Of a stretch of 64,000 bases of DNA, positions 33,793 to 41,731 are shown piece after piece. The stretch is from Sulfidibacter corallicola (GTDB lineage: Bacteria > Acidobacteriota > Holophagae > Acanthopleuribacterales > Acanthopleuribacteraceae). The stretch is taken from assembly GCF_017498545.1 (NCBI RefSeq), contig NZ_CP071793.1, positions 8,674,256-8,738,255 of the forward strand, given 5' to 3'. Position numbers and translations under genes: made by a program. The notes under the pieces were generated by a model that saw only the letters and a program-made list of their open reading frames with translations, was not told the DNA's origin and did not search any database. The stretch's first letter is position 1, and each line of letters begins with the position of its first letter.

Positions 33793-34623
33793 TCATTCCC
33801 GCAGCGGGATGTGGTTCAGCCGGGTGCCCCGATTGGCGAGGTAGAGTTCGGGTGAGAACCCGGATAAGGATTTGAATTCATTGATCATGTGCGCCTGGTC
33901 GTAAAAACCGAAATCGAGCGCGAACGAAGACCAGTCCGGGTGGGGGTCCACCTCGAGTTTCCTGAGCGCGTGCTGGAAACGGGAGATGCGGCAAAAGGCC
34001 TTGGCGGGCATGCCCAAACTGCTTTGGAACAGCCGATTGAAATGGCGACGGCTGAATCCGATGTGATCGACGACCGGTGCGACTCGCGCCTGGGGCCCCA
34101 TCGACACGAAGAGATTGCGGGCGGATTCGATGGCCGGGTTGATCTTTGTGGGATTCCACTGCGAGAGAAAAAATTCCTCGACGAGGCGAAATCGCTCGAC
34201 CGTTGGGCTGGACTCCAGCAAACGGTGGTGGAGGCGGCGTCCTTCGTCGCCCCAGATATCTTCGATCGAGAGGTGCCAATCCCGCATTTCGCTCAAGGGC
34301 AGGGGGGAGAAGGGCGTCAACCCGCCTGGCCGGAAATGGATGCCGACCAGGTGGCGCTCCGTGTTGGTGTCAATGGTGAAGTGTCCCGATTGCGGCCCGC
34401 AGACGACCGCACCGTCGTACCGGTGCAGGGTGCGTTCACGCAAGGGATTGCAGATGAGGTTGAACGGTTCGCCGAGATTGATCACCACTTCCACCGTGGC
34501 CGTGGGCAGCAGCCGTTCGCACGGGTGAAGGAAGGGCGGACCCTTCATGTACCAGATCACTCCGATGTAGGGATAGAGGGGGAAGTCGGGTCGTTTGGCT
34601 TGGAATAGGTATTCGGAGGCCAT
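33793..34623 (-). CDS. AraC-family transcriptional regulator
   Basis: A 276-residue regulator with the N-terminal domain often seen in AraC proteins next to VOC genes (FPLYPYIGVIWYMKGPP, LLPTATVEVVINLGEPF, GPQSGHFTIDTNTERHLVGIHFRPGG) and a C-terminal double helix-turn-helix (about 185-270: VVDHIGFSRRHFNRLFQSSLGMPAKAFCRISRFQHALRKL then FALDFGFYDQAHMINEFKSLSGFSPELY). Start MASEYLFQAKRP with AGGTG upstream; the frame extends 31 codons more. It lies 156 bases upstream of the VOC gene on the same strand; regulation of that gene is inference. Confidence 0.9.
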   Translation of the reverse strand: MASEYLFQAKRPDFPLYPYIGVIWYMKGPPFLHPCERLLPTATVEVVINLGEPFNLICNPLRERTLHRYDGAVVCGPQSGHFTIDTNTERHLVGIHFRPGGLTPFSPLPLSEMRDWHLSIEDIWGDEGRRLHHRLLESSPTVERFRLVEEFFLSQWNPTKINPAIESARNLFVSMGPQARVAPVVDHIGFSRRHFNRLFQSSLGMPAKAFCRISRFQHALRKLEVDPHPDWSSFALDFGFYDQAHMINEFKSLSGFSPELYLANRGTRLNHIPLRE

Positions 34624-34764
34624 GGGGCACCTGGACTGAGATTCGGTCGCATTTATGAACCAACCTAAATCATTGGAAATGCGCTGTCCAGTGGAAACGA
34701 TGCGCTTGTCGGCCACGAACGCGTGCCGGATTGCGGGCGTGCTTCGGGCGTAGGCCGAGGCGGC

Positions 34765-35610
34765 TCAGGTTTCCGGTTTTTCGGGAGGAACGGGCGGCTG
34801 GGGGGCGTCGCCTGCCGCTGCATCTCCCTCGTCTTCCGACGGTTCCGTATTCGAGTTCTTGACCTGCAAGGGACACTGCCATTGGTCGCCCACGGGCCGA
34901 CCCGAATATTGAACCGCGTCCGAGCCTTCCCCGAAATTGGAGAGATTGGGATTGATGCTGTCCTGAATATGAATCTCTTTTCCGCGAATGACCTGTTGGA
35001 ACCGTTCGAACCGTCCTTTTTCGCGCAGGCCCTCGAACATGAAATGCGCGTTGAAAACCAACAGGGGATAGGCGAACCGGCGCGCATAGCGCGAGGCCGC
35101 CGGATGCAGGCCGACCACGAAGAAGGCGCGCCCGAAAAAGCTGTAGGAGAAGTGGGGATCGTCGGGGTTGTCGCTGACCTGGGAATCCCAAGCGACCGGA
35201 TCGCCGTCGTGCAGCTTCTGGAGCTGGTCCCACATCATCCTTTCGAAATGTTCTTCGCCGGTGGGGTGCGGGCGATCGAAGGCGGCGATGAAGGTGTTCA
35301 TGTCGCCCAAACTCTCCTGATCCTTGACAAACAGCGCCAGGTCGCGCATCAGTCCCTCGGTGGCTTCCGCGGAACCCATCTCGCGATAGAGGGCGAACCG
35401 GTAGGCGTTGCTGTTGATGGCGGCCTTGGCCCCCACGCAGGAAAACTCCGGCAGCAGTACCATGTTCCGGAACTGCGCGTGAACGAATTGAACCAAGGGC
35501 GAAATGGGCTCTCCGGTCAGATGGTTCACCAAATGTCCCGAACCATCGGGAGATCCGTAACATATTTCCTTGAAATCGAGTTCGGAAAGCACTTCGGAAC
35601 CTCCACCCAT
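34765..35610 (-). CDS. YqcI/YcgG-family protein (GntA-like heme-dependent N-hydroxylase family)
   Basis: A 281-residue protein of the YqcI/YcgG family. Recognisable blocks: FVHAQFRNMVLLPEFSCVGAKAAINSNAYRFALYREM (about 42-78), DMNTFIAAFDRPHPTGEEHFERMMWDQLQ, SYSFFGRAFFVVGLHPAASRYARRFAYPLLVFNAHFMFE and RFERFQQVIRGKEIHIQDSINPNLSNFGEGS. One characterised member, GntA, is a heme enzyme that hydroxylates a guanidine nitrogen; whether this one does is unknown. The tail (about 40 residues) is acidic and Pro-rich. The start is uncertain: I use the ATG at MGGGSEVLSE, but the frame reaches a GTG 34 codons further up and neither has a good ribosome-binding site. Monocistronic. Confidence 0.82.
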   Translation of the reverse strand: MGGGSEVLSELDFKEICYGSPDGSGHLVNHLTGEPISPLVQFVHAQFRNMVLLPEFSCVGAKAAINSNAYRFALYREMGSAEATEGLMRDLALFVKDQESLGDMNTFIAAFDRPHPTGEEHFERMMWDQLQKLHDGDPVAWDSQVSDNPDDPHFSYSFFGRAFFVVGLHPAASRYARRFAYPLLVFNAHFMFEGLREKGRFERFQQVIRGKEIHIQDSINPNLSNFGEGSDAVQYSGRPVGDQWQCPLQVKNSNTEPSEDEGDAAAGDAPQPPVPPEKPET

Positions 35611-35904
35611 GGGATCGAAGTGGGAGCGAACTAGGCGCGTCCTCGAGGAATCCAGCAAATGTACGATTCGACCCGAGAAGGTGCGTGAACGCACACCGAC
35701 GCCTCGAGGCACAGGGATTCGTAGGAGGGCTGGCCGCGCGACCCCACCCGTTTTGGCGAGCGGTCGACGTTCGTCGAACGGAGGTCCTTTCGTTCGACAT
35801 CACCCATCTTGGGTTCGAAATCTGGTACCCACTTTACTCAGCTCGCCGGCAAAGTTCAAGCGTCAAGAATGTTTCCGATGTCAACTTTCCAGGACAACCT
35901 GAAC

Positions 35905-35933
35905 GGCGCCAAACGGGGGTCCTGTTTGGCGCC
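35905..35933. terminator. Perfect hairpin in the sulfatase 3' spacer
   Basis: GGCGCCAAAC (35905-35914) pairs exactly with GTTTGGCGCC (35924-35933) around a nine-base loop. No T tract; likely a transcription barrier or mRNA-end structure. Confidence 0.5.
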
Positions 35934-35999
35934 ACTCACGAGGTTGGTCCGATCCATCGCCGGGTTTCCGGTCCGATCGCACTCCGGACTCCGCTCGAG

Positions 36000-36026
36000 G
36001 GAATGCCGGTAGGGCACCGGCATTCC
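36000..36026. terminator. Perfect hairpin directly after the sulfatase gene
   Basis: GGAATGCCGGT (36000-36010) pairs exactly with ACCGGCATTCC (36016-36026) with a five-base loop, 15 bases past the sulfatase stop codon. No T tract follows on the minus strand, so termination may be factor-dependent. Confidence 0.55.
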
Positions 36027-36041
36027 TTCCTTCGGTCGGTC

Positions 36042-37778
36042 TCAATCCCGCCAGGGTGCGACCGTTTCCTCGCCGGCATCCTGATTGGTGGTTTGCGGGT
36101 GCAGGCGTTTTTGTTTGCGCTGCTCGTTCAGAAGCGTTTCGAGCTGCCCGAGAATCTCCGGTGAGATGCGCTTCTCGCAGTGCGGCGACATCAGGTTGTG
36201 TTCCTCCAGCGGATCTTCACTGAGATTGTAGGCCTCGAACTCGGGCGGAATGCCTTCGGCGGTGACGACCCCGTCCGGGTTGCCGGCACCCACGATCGGC
36301 GCCTTCTTCACGGTGGTGTCGTAAAAACGCGGATTGTCGAAGTAGCGCGTGTACTTCCACAACGAGCTCCCGTCGGGCGTGGCGATGTTGGCGATCACCG
36401 TCTCCAGGTGATTGGGTTGAACCACGCTGTTGTAGGGTTGTTGGGTGATCGGGTTCCACATTTGGGAGCCGTTTTCCACGTTGTCGTCGGTCATGAAGTA
36501 GAGCACGCCGTCAGGAGGCGCATTGCCGTCCACGATCCACGAACTCAGGTCCCGACCCACCAGCGGATGGGCTTCCGAGTGGGAGATGCGCAGTTTGCGG
36601 AGCAGCGCCTCCGTGTCGGCGCCGGCCAGGCCCAGCAGGGTGGGCAACAGGTCCAGGTGGCTGGTCAACGTATCGCAGGTTTTCGGGGTGGCGTAGAGCT
36701 GCGGATTCGAAATGGTGAAGGGCACCCGCAGGATCTCGTCGTAGGCGCTGTACCACTTCTGGTGTGCGCCGCCGTGTGCACCCAACATCTCGCCGTGATC
36801 GGAGGTGAACACCACGATGGTGTCCTCGAAAAAGGAGCAGGATTCCAGGCAGGAATAGACCGAGTCGATGTGCTTGTCGACCTCGCCCATCAGGTAGTAG
36901 TAGAACTGGCGGTACGTTTCGTCCGTCGCTTGCGGCAGGTACATTCTCGGATAGAGGTAGATGTAGTCCTGTTGGCATCTGGGTTTGGTCTGCAGCGATT
37001 CATTGGCGGTCGGGGGCGGCGTCACCTTGGGCAGGGACCCGGCTTCGAGCGCGGCCTGGAATCCGGAGAACCAATTCTGTAACAGATGTCCCGAAAACAC
37101 GATGTCGTGGGGATTGACGAAACTGCACACCGCCAGGAACGGTTCCTGCCCGTCCGGGTTGGCGCGATAGGCCTGATCCAGCTCCTTCAGCAGGCGTATG
37201 GACTGGTCGGCGAAGCCAGGATCTCGGTTGGTGCCGTCGTTGGCTTGGCTCTTACCGTGCGGTTCGGGGCCGATCCAACCCTTGAAACCGTATGGTTCCA
37301 GCCGATTCGCTTCGCGGTACAACTCCACTCGGTCTGGATAGGATTCGCCGTTGTTGTCGTTGCTCAACAAGGCGGTTTGGGTTCCCGGCACGTCGATGTC
37401 CGCATAGCTGAGGTGCCACTTGCCGCGCCAATGGGTTTGGTACCCGGCGGCACGAAACCAGGCACCCAAGGTGGGTACGGTGTCCGGCTTCAACCAGAAC
37501 ATGTTCTGATCGAAGCTGCTCTTGCCGATTCCCGGCGTTTGGGAAACGCCGTGCAATGAGGGGTACTGGCCGGTGTAGATCGTGGTGCGGCTGGGCGCGC
37601 AGGCCGTACTGCCGGTGTAGTGACGCTGGAAGGACATGCCGCGGGAGGCGATGCGCTCTTGGCCCTTGAGATTCGCCGTCCGCCAGGCGGCGGCATCCGG
37701 ATTCTCGTAAGGTGGCGGGAACCGCTGCTCGTCGGTAGTGATGATCAGGAAGTTAGGACGCTTTCCGTGAAACGACAT
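36042..37778 (-). CDS. Sulfatase (formylglycine-dependent)
   Basis: A 578-residue arylsulfatase-type enzyme, within the usual family length. ATG with AGGAG seven bases before. The activation motif CAPSR (60-64) gives formylglycine from Cys60, so an anaerobic or FGE-type maturase is needed; none is in the window. Metal residues include Asp16 in TTDEQR and the later TSDHGEMLGAHG. Other sulfatase blocks: GKWHLSY, VNPHDI, TLGAWFRAAGYQTHWRGKW. There is no signal peptide, so it is likely cytoplasmic, unlike sulfatases acting on extracellular polysaccharides. Substrate unknown. Monocistronic. Confidence 0.93.
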   Translation of the reverse strand: MSFHGKRPNFLIITTDEQRFPPPYENPDAAAWRTANLKGQERIASRGMSFQRHYTGSTACAPSRTTIYTGQYPSLHGVSQTPGIGKSSFDQNMFWLKPDTVPTLGAWFRAAGYQTHWRGKWHLSYADIDVPGTQTALLSNDNNGESYPDRVELYREANRLEPYGFKGWIGPEPHGKSQANDGTNRDPGFADQSIRLLKELDQAYRANPDGQEPFLAVCSFVNPHDIVFSGHLLQNWFSGFQAALEAGSLPKVTPPPTANESLQTKPRCQQDYIYLYPRMYLPQATDETYRQFYYYLMGEVDKHIDSVYSCLESCSFFEDTIVVFTSDHGEMLGAHGGAHQKWYSAYDEILRVPFTISNPQLYATPKTCDTLTSHLDLLPTLLGLAGADTEALLRKLRISHSEAHPLVGRDLSSWIVDGNAPPDGVLYFMTDDNVENGSQMWNPITQQPYNSVVQPNHLETVIANIATPDGSSLWKYTRYFDNPRFYDTTVKKAPIVGAGNPDGVVTAEGIPPEFEAYNLSEDPLEEHNLMSPHCEKRISPEILGQLETLLNEQRKQKRLHPQTTNQDAGEETVAPWRD

Positions 37779-38086
37779 GGTTGATCTCCTGAAAGACGGA
37801 CCGGTACCCAAATCTCCCGGATGGATACCGGCGGTACTCGAAAAGGATTGATAACGGGGAAAAAAGACAAGGTTTTATTTATAGTAGATATGCTTATCCC
37901 GAAAAACAACACCTACTCCGAAGAAGAGCGACAATATGAAAAATCCGTCCGTTTCAATGCGGACTTTCATCTTCTCCCAATCAAATACCGGAAAAAGCAA
38001 AACCCCGCCGGTAAACACCGACGGGGCTGCTGAATACCTTTGGCAACCCGAAGCGTTCGTCCTTGAGCGCCCGGGGCCTGAGAGAA
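37779..38086. other. Short intergenic region with terminator
   Basis: A 308-base spacer upstream of the sulfatase gene. Its right end carries the terminator of the next gene; near 37801-37830 CCGGTA and TACCGG form a loose inverted repeat beside the sulfatase promoter region. Nothing else seen. Confidence 0.5.
37991..38033 (-). terminator. Intrinsic terminator of the 38087-38560 gene
   Basis: On the minus strand CCCCGTCGGT, a short loop and ACCGGCGGGG form a stem with one mismatch, followed by TTTTGCTTTT. It lies about 55 bases past the stop codon. Confidence 0.8.
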
Positions 38087-38560
38087 TCAAGGCTTCTTTT
38101 TGGAATCTTCTGGCTTTGGGGGAGCGGGTTCGGAATGGTTAAGGGCGCAGCGGTGCTCGGGGTCTTTCGAATAACACCGAGCCACGACCTTGCCATCCTT
38201 GCCGATGGTCGCGACCATGGCCGATTGAAAACGGCCCTGCAAATCCACGGTGACGGTGCCGTTCGGATGGCGTTGTTCCACCAGTCCTTCGGTCGAGGTG
38301 TTGATCAGCTCGGCCAGGCCCGCCTGGATGTCCGGCGACAGGACCGGATCTTCCACCGGCGTGCCGCGAGCGGCATCCAATTGGACGACGTACCCGCCGG
38401 ATGCGGCGGCGTTGGCTTCACCTTTTTCGGCGGCTTTCGCGGCGGGTGTAGTCTGGTGTTCTTGGGTTTTCTCGGGAGCCTTTTCGGGTTTGGTCTCCGG
38501 CTCACCGGCCAGGACCTGGACCGAAAGGATCAAAAATGCCACAAGCACACATTTGAACAT
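38087..38560 (-). CDS. Small secreted protein resembling post-PEP-CTERM-type domain proteins
   Basis: A 157-residue exported protein. Start MFKCVLVAFLILSVQVLAG is a signal peptide. A charged, Lys/Glu/Pro-rich linker (about 20-60) follows, then a compact domain with YVVQLDAARGTPVEDPVLSP and LVEQRHPNGTVTVDLQGRF-QSAMVATIGKDGKVVARC. That combination resembles a domain I associate with the post-PEP-CTERM-1 group found in Acidobacteria and proteobacteria, assigned by memory and not verified. Function unknown. It ends in a clear intrinsic terminator and follows a 71-codon gene by 28 bases. Confidence 0.65.
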   Translation of the reverse strand: MFKCVLVAFLILSVQVLAGEPETKPEKAPEKTQEHQTTPAAKAAEKGEANAAASGGYVVQLDAARGTPVEDPVLSPDIQAGLAELINTSTEGLVEQRHPNGTVTVDLQGRFQSAMVATIGKDGKVVARCYSKDPEHRCALNHSEPAPPKPEDSKKKP

Positions 38561-38588
38561 GGATGCCCGCCTTGAAAGCGATGGGGCC

Positions 38589-38804
38589 TCAGTGAGACCG
38601 GTTTTGGTGAGCACGTGGATGTCGAGAAACGGGTACGGCGACCTCGGCGGTTTTGGGCCGACGGCGTTCGGGTCCGCGCGCGGCGAAAAGTCGCCACAAC
38701 CAGGAATCGCGCGGTTGCTGCAGTTGATAGACCGCATAACGGTCGGCATCTTCAGCGGTGGCTGGAACAATAAGGTGTTTCAAACTGCGAAACCAATCTT
38801 TCAT
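38589..38804 (-). CDS. Small hypothetical protein
   Basis: A 71-residue frame starting with ATG (MKDWFRSLKHLIVP) about nine bases after GAGG and ending 28 bases before the next gene on the same strand, so the two look like one operon. It has an amphipathic N-terminus (WFRSLKHLIV), then AEDADRYAVYQLQQPRDSW, and a basic C-terminal region rich in Arg and Pro. No domain recognised and no signal peptide. Evidence is position, start signal and composition only. Confidence 0.45.
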   Translation of the reverse strand: MKDWFRSLKHLIVPATAEDADRYAVYQLQQPRDSWLWRLFAARGPERRRPKTAEVAVPVSRHPRAHQNRSH

Positions 38805-39507
38805 CACATCAAGCCTCGTCAATCTTAAATGGAGCCATTCACGGTGCCGGGAACATGTCGATCGGCGTCAAAGGGCAAGGAACCGGGTCGCGGGATCAGG
38901 GTGTTCAGCTTCTAGGATTGGTGGAGGCCGTGATGATGCCTCGAAGGGACATTGTCATTTGAATCTTTCGTCGGGTTTGGTTCCCCAAAACTTAAACTTT
39001 TTCCCGGGAGGTGTGAAATCGCCTGTGGCATCGGGGTTTTCTCTCACACGACGCTCGTGAAGAAATGGCGCCGTCCTGAATCGAAACGCTTTCCATCCTG
39101 GGTTTTGGCGATTGGGCATCGGGGTTTCCGCGTGGAACTTCGGTGTGGGGATCGGGGTGCGGTTCACCGTCATCCCACAACCGAGACGTGATGCCCATCG
39201 ACAATGGGTAGTGGTTCGACCTGGCCCTCGGGTTTCGGAACATCTGCGGTTTGTGATGGATGCGGGGGGCGTGACCTCTAGCGGAGTCAAGGTTCACGCC
39301 TGCGCCGCGACAGGTTCCCCGGTATCTTTGGAGAAAGATCGCGCCAAGAAATGGATCGACTTAGTGTTAAGGTTAGCCAAACGTTTGCATCCAAACCGGC
39401 CGCCAGTTTTGGGCTCTCCTGATAGTCTCGTGTACCGACGGCCACTCCGCAAGTCGCGGTCCCCAAGTGATTTCACCAACCCCATTCGACCTCTCGGGAG
39501 TTGTGCC
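38805..39507. other. Intergenic region, nothing recognised
   Basis: A 703-base divergent spacer before mltA. Frames in it lack ribosome-binding sites. A ten-base perfect palindrome CAAACGTTTG (39378-39387) lies about 120 bases upstream of mltA and might be an operator, but nothing links it to a regulator. Confidence 0.5.
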
Positions 39508-40791
39508 ATGCCGTTGTCGTTTTCGCGGTTTCCATCCTTGTTCAATAGGGCGACCCTTCTTTGCACGGCGCTATTCGCCTGTTTGGTGAGTTGTGGTCGT
39601 GGACCCGCTCCGCCGCCACCACCACCGCCTCCGCCCACGGGCACCGAGTTCGTTCGGCTGGCACCCCAGGCATGGCCCGACATGGTCGATGGCCACACGC
39701 GCGAAAGCATGTTGGCCGCATTGGCCTATCAAATGACCTGGCTGGAGCGGTCGGGCGCCGATCGACGCTGGCAGTTCGGCCAGACGACCTATTCCTCCGA
39801 GGACATGCTCGCATCGTTGACCCGTTTCCAGGAGCTGTGGCTGCGCCACTACGGGAACTGGGCCGCGTTGCGAAGCGCCCTGCAGGCCGAATTCGATCTC
39901 TACCACTGGCATTGGGACGGTCGCCCCGACATCTTGTTCACCGGCTATTACGCGCCGGTCTTCCAGGGCTCGCGACGCCTGGAGGGCATCTATCGGTATC
40001 CGCTCTACCGCAAGCCCGCCGACCTGCTGGCGATTCGCCTCGATCTCTTCGATCCCAAATTCGTGCAGCCGGGGCCGGCCATGCGGGGCGATCGGTTGAT
40101 GGCACGATTGGACGGCAAGCGCCAAATCGTGCCCTACTTCTCGCGGGCCGACATCGACCAGGATCGTGTGTTGGCGGGGCGCAATCTGGAATTGGTCTAC
40201 CTCGCGAGTTATTGGGACAACTTCGTGTTCCAAATTCAGGGTGGTGGTTTCGTGCAACTGCCGGACGGCGGTTACCTCAAGTTGGACTATGCCGGCAAGA
40301 ACGGGCGGCCCTACGTCTCGGTGGGCAGGTTGTTGATCGAGGACGGCATCATCCCACGCGAAAACATGAGCATGCAGGCCCTGACGGCCTATTTTCGCGA
40401 CAACCCCGACGACATCGCGCGCTATTGTTTCCAAAACGAGAGTTATGTGTTCTACCAAAGCGACGGGGTGACGCACCGCGATTTGCGGCCCGAATTGTTC
40501 CCACACGGATCCCTGGGGTTCCCGGTCACGACGCGGCGCAGTATCGCCACGGACAAGAAGCTGTTTCCCGGCGGTGGGCTGGCGTTCATTCGAGGCATGC
40601 AGCACCAGAGCCAGGGACCGCCACAGCCCTTTTCGGGCTTCGTGCTGGATCAGGATACCGGCGGGGCCATTCGCGAAAACCATATCGACGTCTTCATGGG
40701 TGCGGGCGACGAAGCGGAAGCCTTGGCCGGACGCCTGAAGGACAAACGAGGCGAGGTATTTTTTCTGGTGCTGAAAAAGCCCGGAAGCTGA
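39508..40791 (+). CDS. mltA: MltA-family membrane-bound lytic murein transglycosylase
   Basis: A 427-residue lipoprotein. Start MPLSFSRFPSLF with GGGAG seven bases before; signal and lipobox LVSC (Cys about 30), then a run of nine to ten prolines as a linker. The MltA domain (LTRFQELWLRHYGNW; ILFTGYYAPVFQGSRRLEG; RYPLYRKPADL) is followed by the 3D domain (LAFIRGMQHQSQG, DQDTGGAI, HIDVFMGAGDEAE), whose Asp is catalytic in E. coli MltA. MltA cleaves the MurNAc-GlcNAc bond with formation of an anhydro product, at the outer-membrane inner face. The start and lipobox are unambiguous. Confidence 0.95.
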   Translation: MPLSFSRFPSLFNRATLLCTALFACLVSCGRGPAPPPPPPPPPTGTEFVRLAPQAWPDMVDGHTRESMLAALAYQMTWLERSGADRRWQFGQTTYSSEDMLASLTRFQELWLRHYGNWAALRSALQAEFDLYHWHWDGRPDILFTGYYAPVFQGSRRLEGIYRYPLYRKPADLLAIRLDLFDPKFVQPGPAMRGDRLMARLDGKRQIVPYFSRADIDQDRVLAGRNLELVYLASYWDNFVFQIQGGGFVQLPDGGYLKLDYAGKNGRPYVSVGRLLIEDGIIPRENMSMQALTAYFRDNPDDIARYCFQNESYVFYQSDGVTHRDLRPELFPHGSLGFPVTTRRSIATDKKLFPGGGLAFIRGMQHQSQGPPQPFSGFVLDQDTGGAIRENHIDVFMGAGDEAEALAGRLKDKRGEVFFLVLKKPGS

Positions 40792-40879
40792 GCGAAGCCT
40801 GCCTGCACCCGGAGTGGCTATCTCCGCGATTCCCGCATCCCAAGGAGGGAATCAGGGTGGGAGGCTGGGCTGGGGTGGT

Positions 40880-40905
40880 AAGCCCGCCGGGCCGACAAAC
40901 CGGCA
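40880..40905 (+). repeat. Solo degenerate copy of the dispersed palindrome
   Basis: GTAAGCCCGCCGGGCCGAC, in the 3' spacer of mltA, is the same GGCCC/GGGCC type of palindrome that begins the repeat arrays. No other array blocks are nearby, so this is a single worn copy. Confidence 0.5.
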
Positions 40906-40977
40906 CGCCATCTGCCTCGAACCTGCGGACACCTCGCATCGGTATGACCTGGTGAGGACCTGCATGTCCACACCGGC

Positions 40978-41718
40978 TCAGGGGGAGTCGCCGACCTTTC
41001 CCCGCTCGGGGGTGCGGTGCGGCATCGGTTCCAAGGCCAGTACCTCGACCCGATCTCCCTCGATGCGCCATTTGACGTCCCACTGGTAGAGCCGCATCGC
41101 GAATTCGCCGTCGGCCTCCTTGGCGCGATAGGCCGGTCGTGGGTCGCCGGCCAATACGTCCACGATCAGCCGATCCAGGTCGGGATAGGAATCGCCGTCG
41201 ATGTGCCGAAGCTGATCCAACGCATGTTCGCTGAAGGTCACCCGAAGCCTGGGCCGCGGCGGCTCGGCCGCGAAATCGGCCAAAGCCTCGGGCAGGGCAT
41301 CGGCATAGGGGATATAGGGTTTGATATCGATCACGGGTGTGCCGTCCACCATGTCGGCACCCCGAATCAACAGGCGAACCGATCCCGCTTCCTGCTGAAT
41401 GTCGACCAACTCGACCACCGAGAGCCCCAACGGATTGGGCCGGTAGGGCGATCGCGTGGCGAACACTCCCTTCTTGGCGTTTCCGCCCAGGCGAGGCGGG
41501 CGCACCAGGGGCGACCAACGCGTGGCCTTGTTCTGGTGGAACACCCAGGCCACCCAAAGGTGGGAGAACGCTTCGAGGCCGCGAAAGGCATCGGGATCGT
41601 CGTAGGGTGGGTCCATTTCGATCCAGGCACGGGCATGGGGTGCCAGACCCGGTTGTCGGGGAATGCCGAACTTCTCGCGGAAACACGAGTGAACGACGCC
41701 GATCGGTTGCCACAACAC
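40978..41718 (-). CDS. trmO: tRNA (t6A37) N6-methyltransferase TrmO
   Basis: A 246-residue TsaA/TrmO-family protein. The start is GTG 41718, with GGGAGG six bases upstream and 13 bases past the previous gene's stop; longer frames would overlap that gene. N-terminal domain (about 3-150): QPIGVVHSCFREKFGIPRQPG, ALDPYYDD-like DPPYDDPDAFRGLEAFSHLWVAWVFH, and the family signature ATRSPYRPNPLGLSVV. TrmO methylates N6-threonylcarbamoyladenosine-37 of tRNA using SAM. The C-terminal extension (about 150-246) holds the second domain seen in longer TrmO proteins. Co-directional with the FG-GAP gene, which is probably coincidental. Confidence 0.93.
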   Translation of the reverse strand: MLWQPIGVVHSCFREKFGIPRQPGLAPHARAWIEMDPPYDDPDAFRGLEAFSHLWVAWVFHQNKATRWSPLVRPPRLGGNAKKGVFATRSPYRPNPLGLSVVELVDIQQEAGSVRLLIRGADMVDGTPVIDIKPYIPYADALPEALADFAAEPPRPRLRVTFSEHALDQLRHIDGDSYPDLDRLIVDVLAGDPRPAYRAKEADGEFAMRLYQWDVKWRIEGDRVEVLALEPMPHRTPERGKVGDSP

Positions 41719-41731
41719 CCCGGGCCTCCCG

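Larger units (their letters stand above)
35611..36041. other. Intergenic region with two strong hairpins
   Basis: A 431-base region between the sulfatase stop and the YqcI/YcgG start, both minus strand. It holds two perfect inverted repeats (listed separately). No gene is seen. Confidence 0.55.

Noticed and set aside
37821..38033. 70-codon + strand frame ending in the terminator hairpin
   Set aside because: The frame runs through the minus-strand terminator and lacks a ribosome-binding site.
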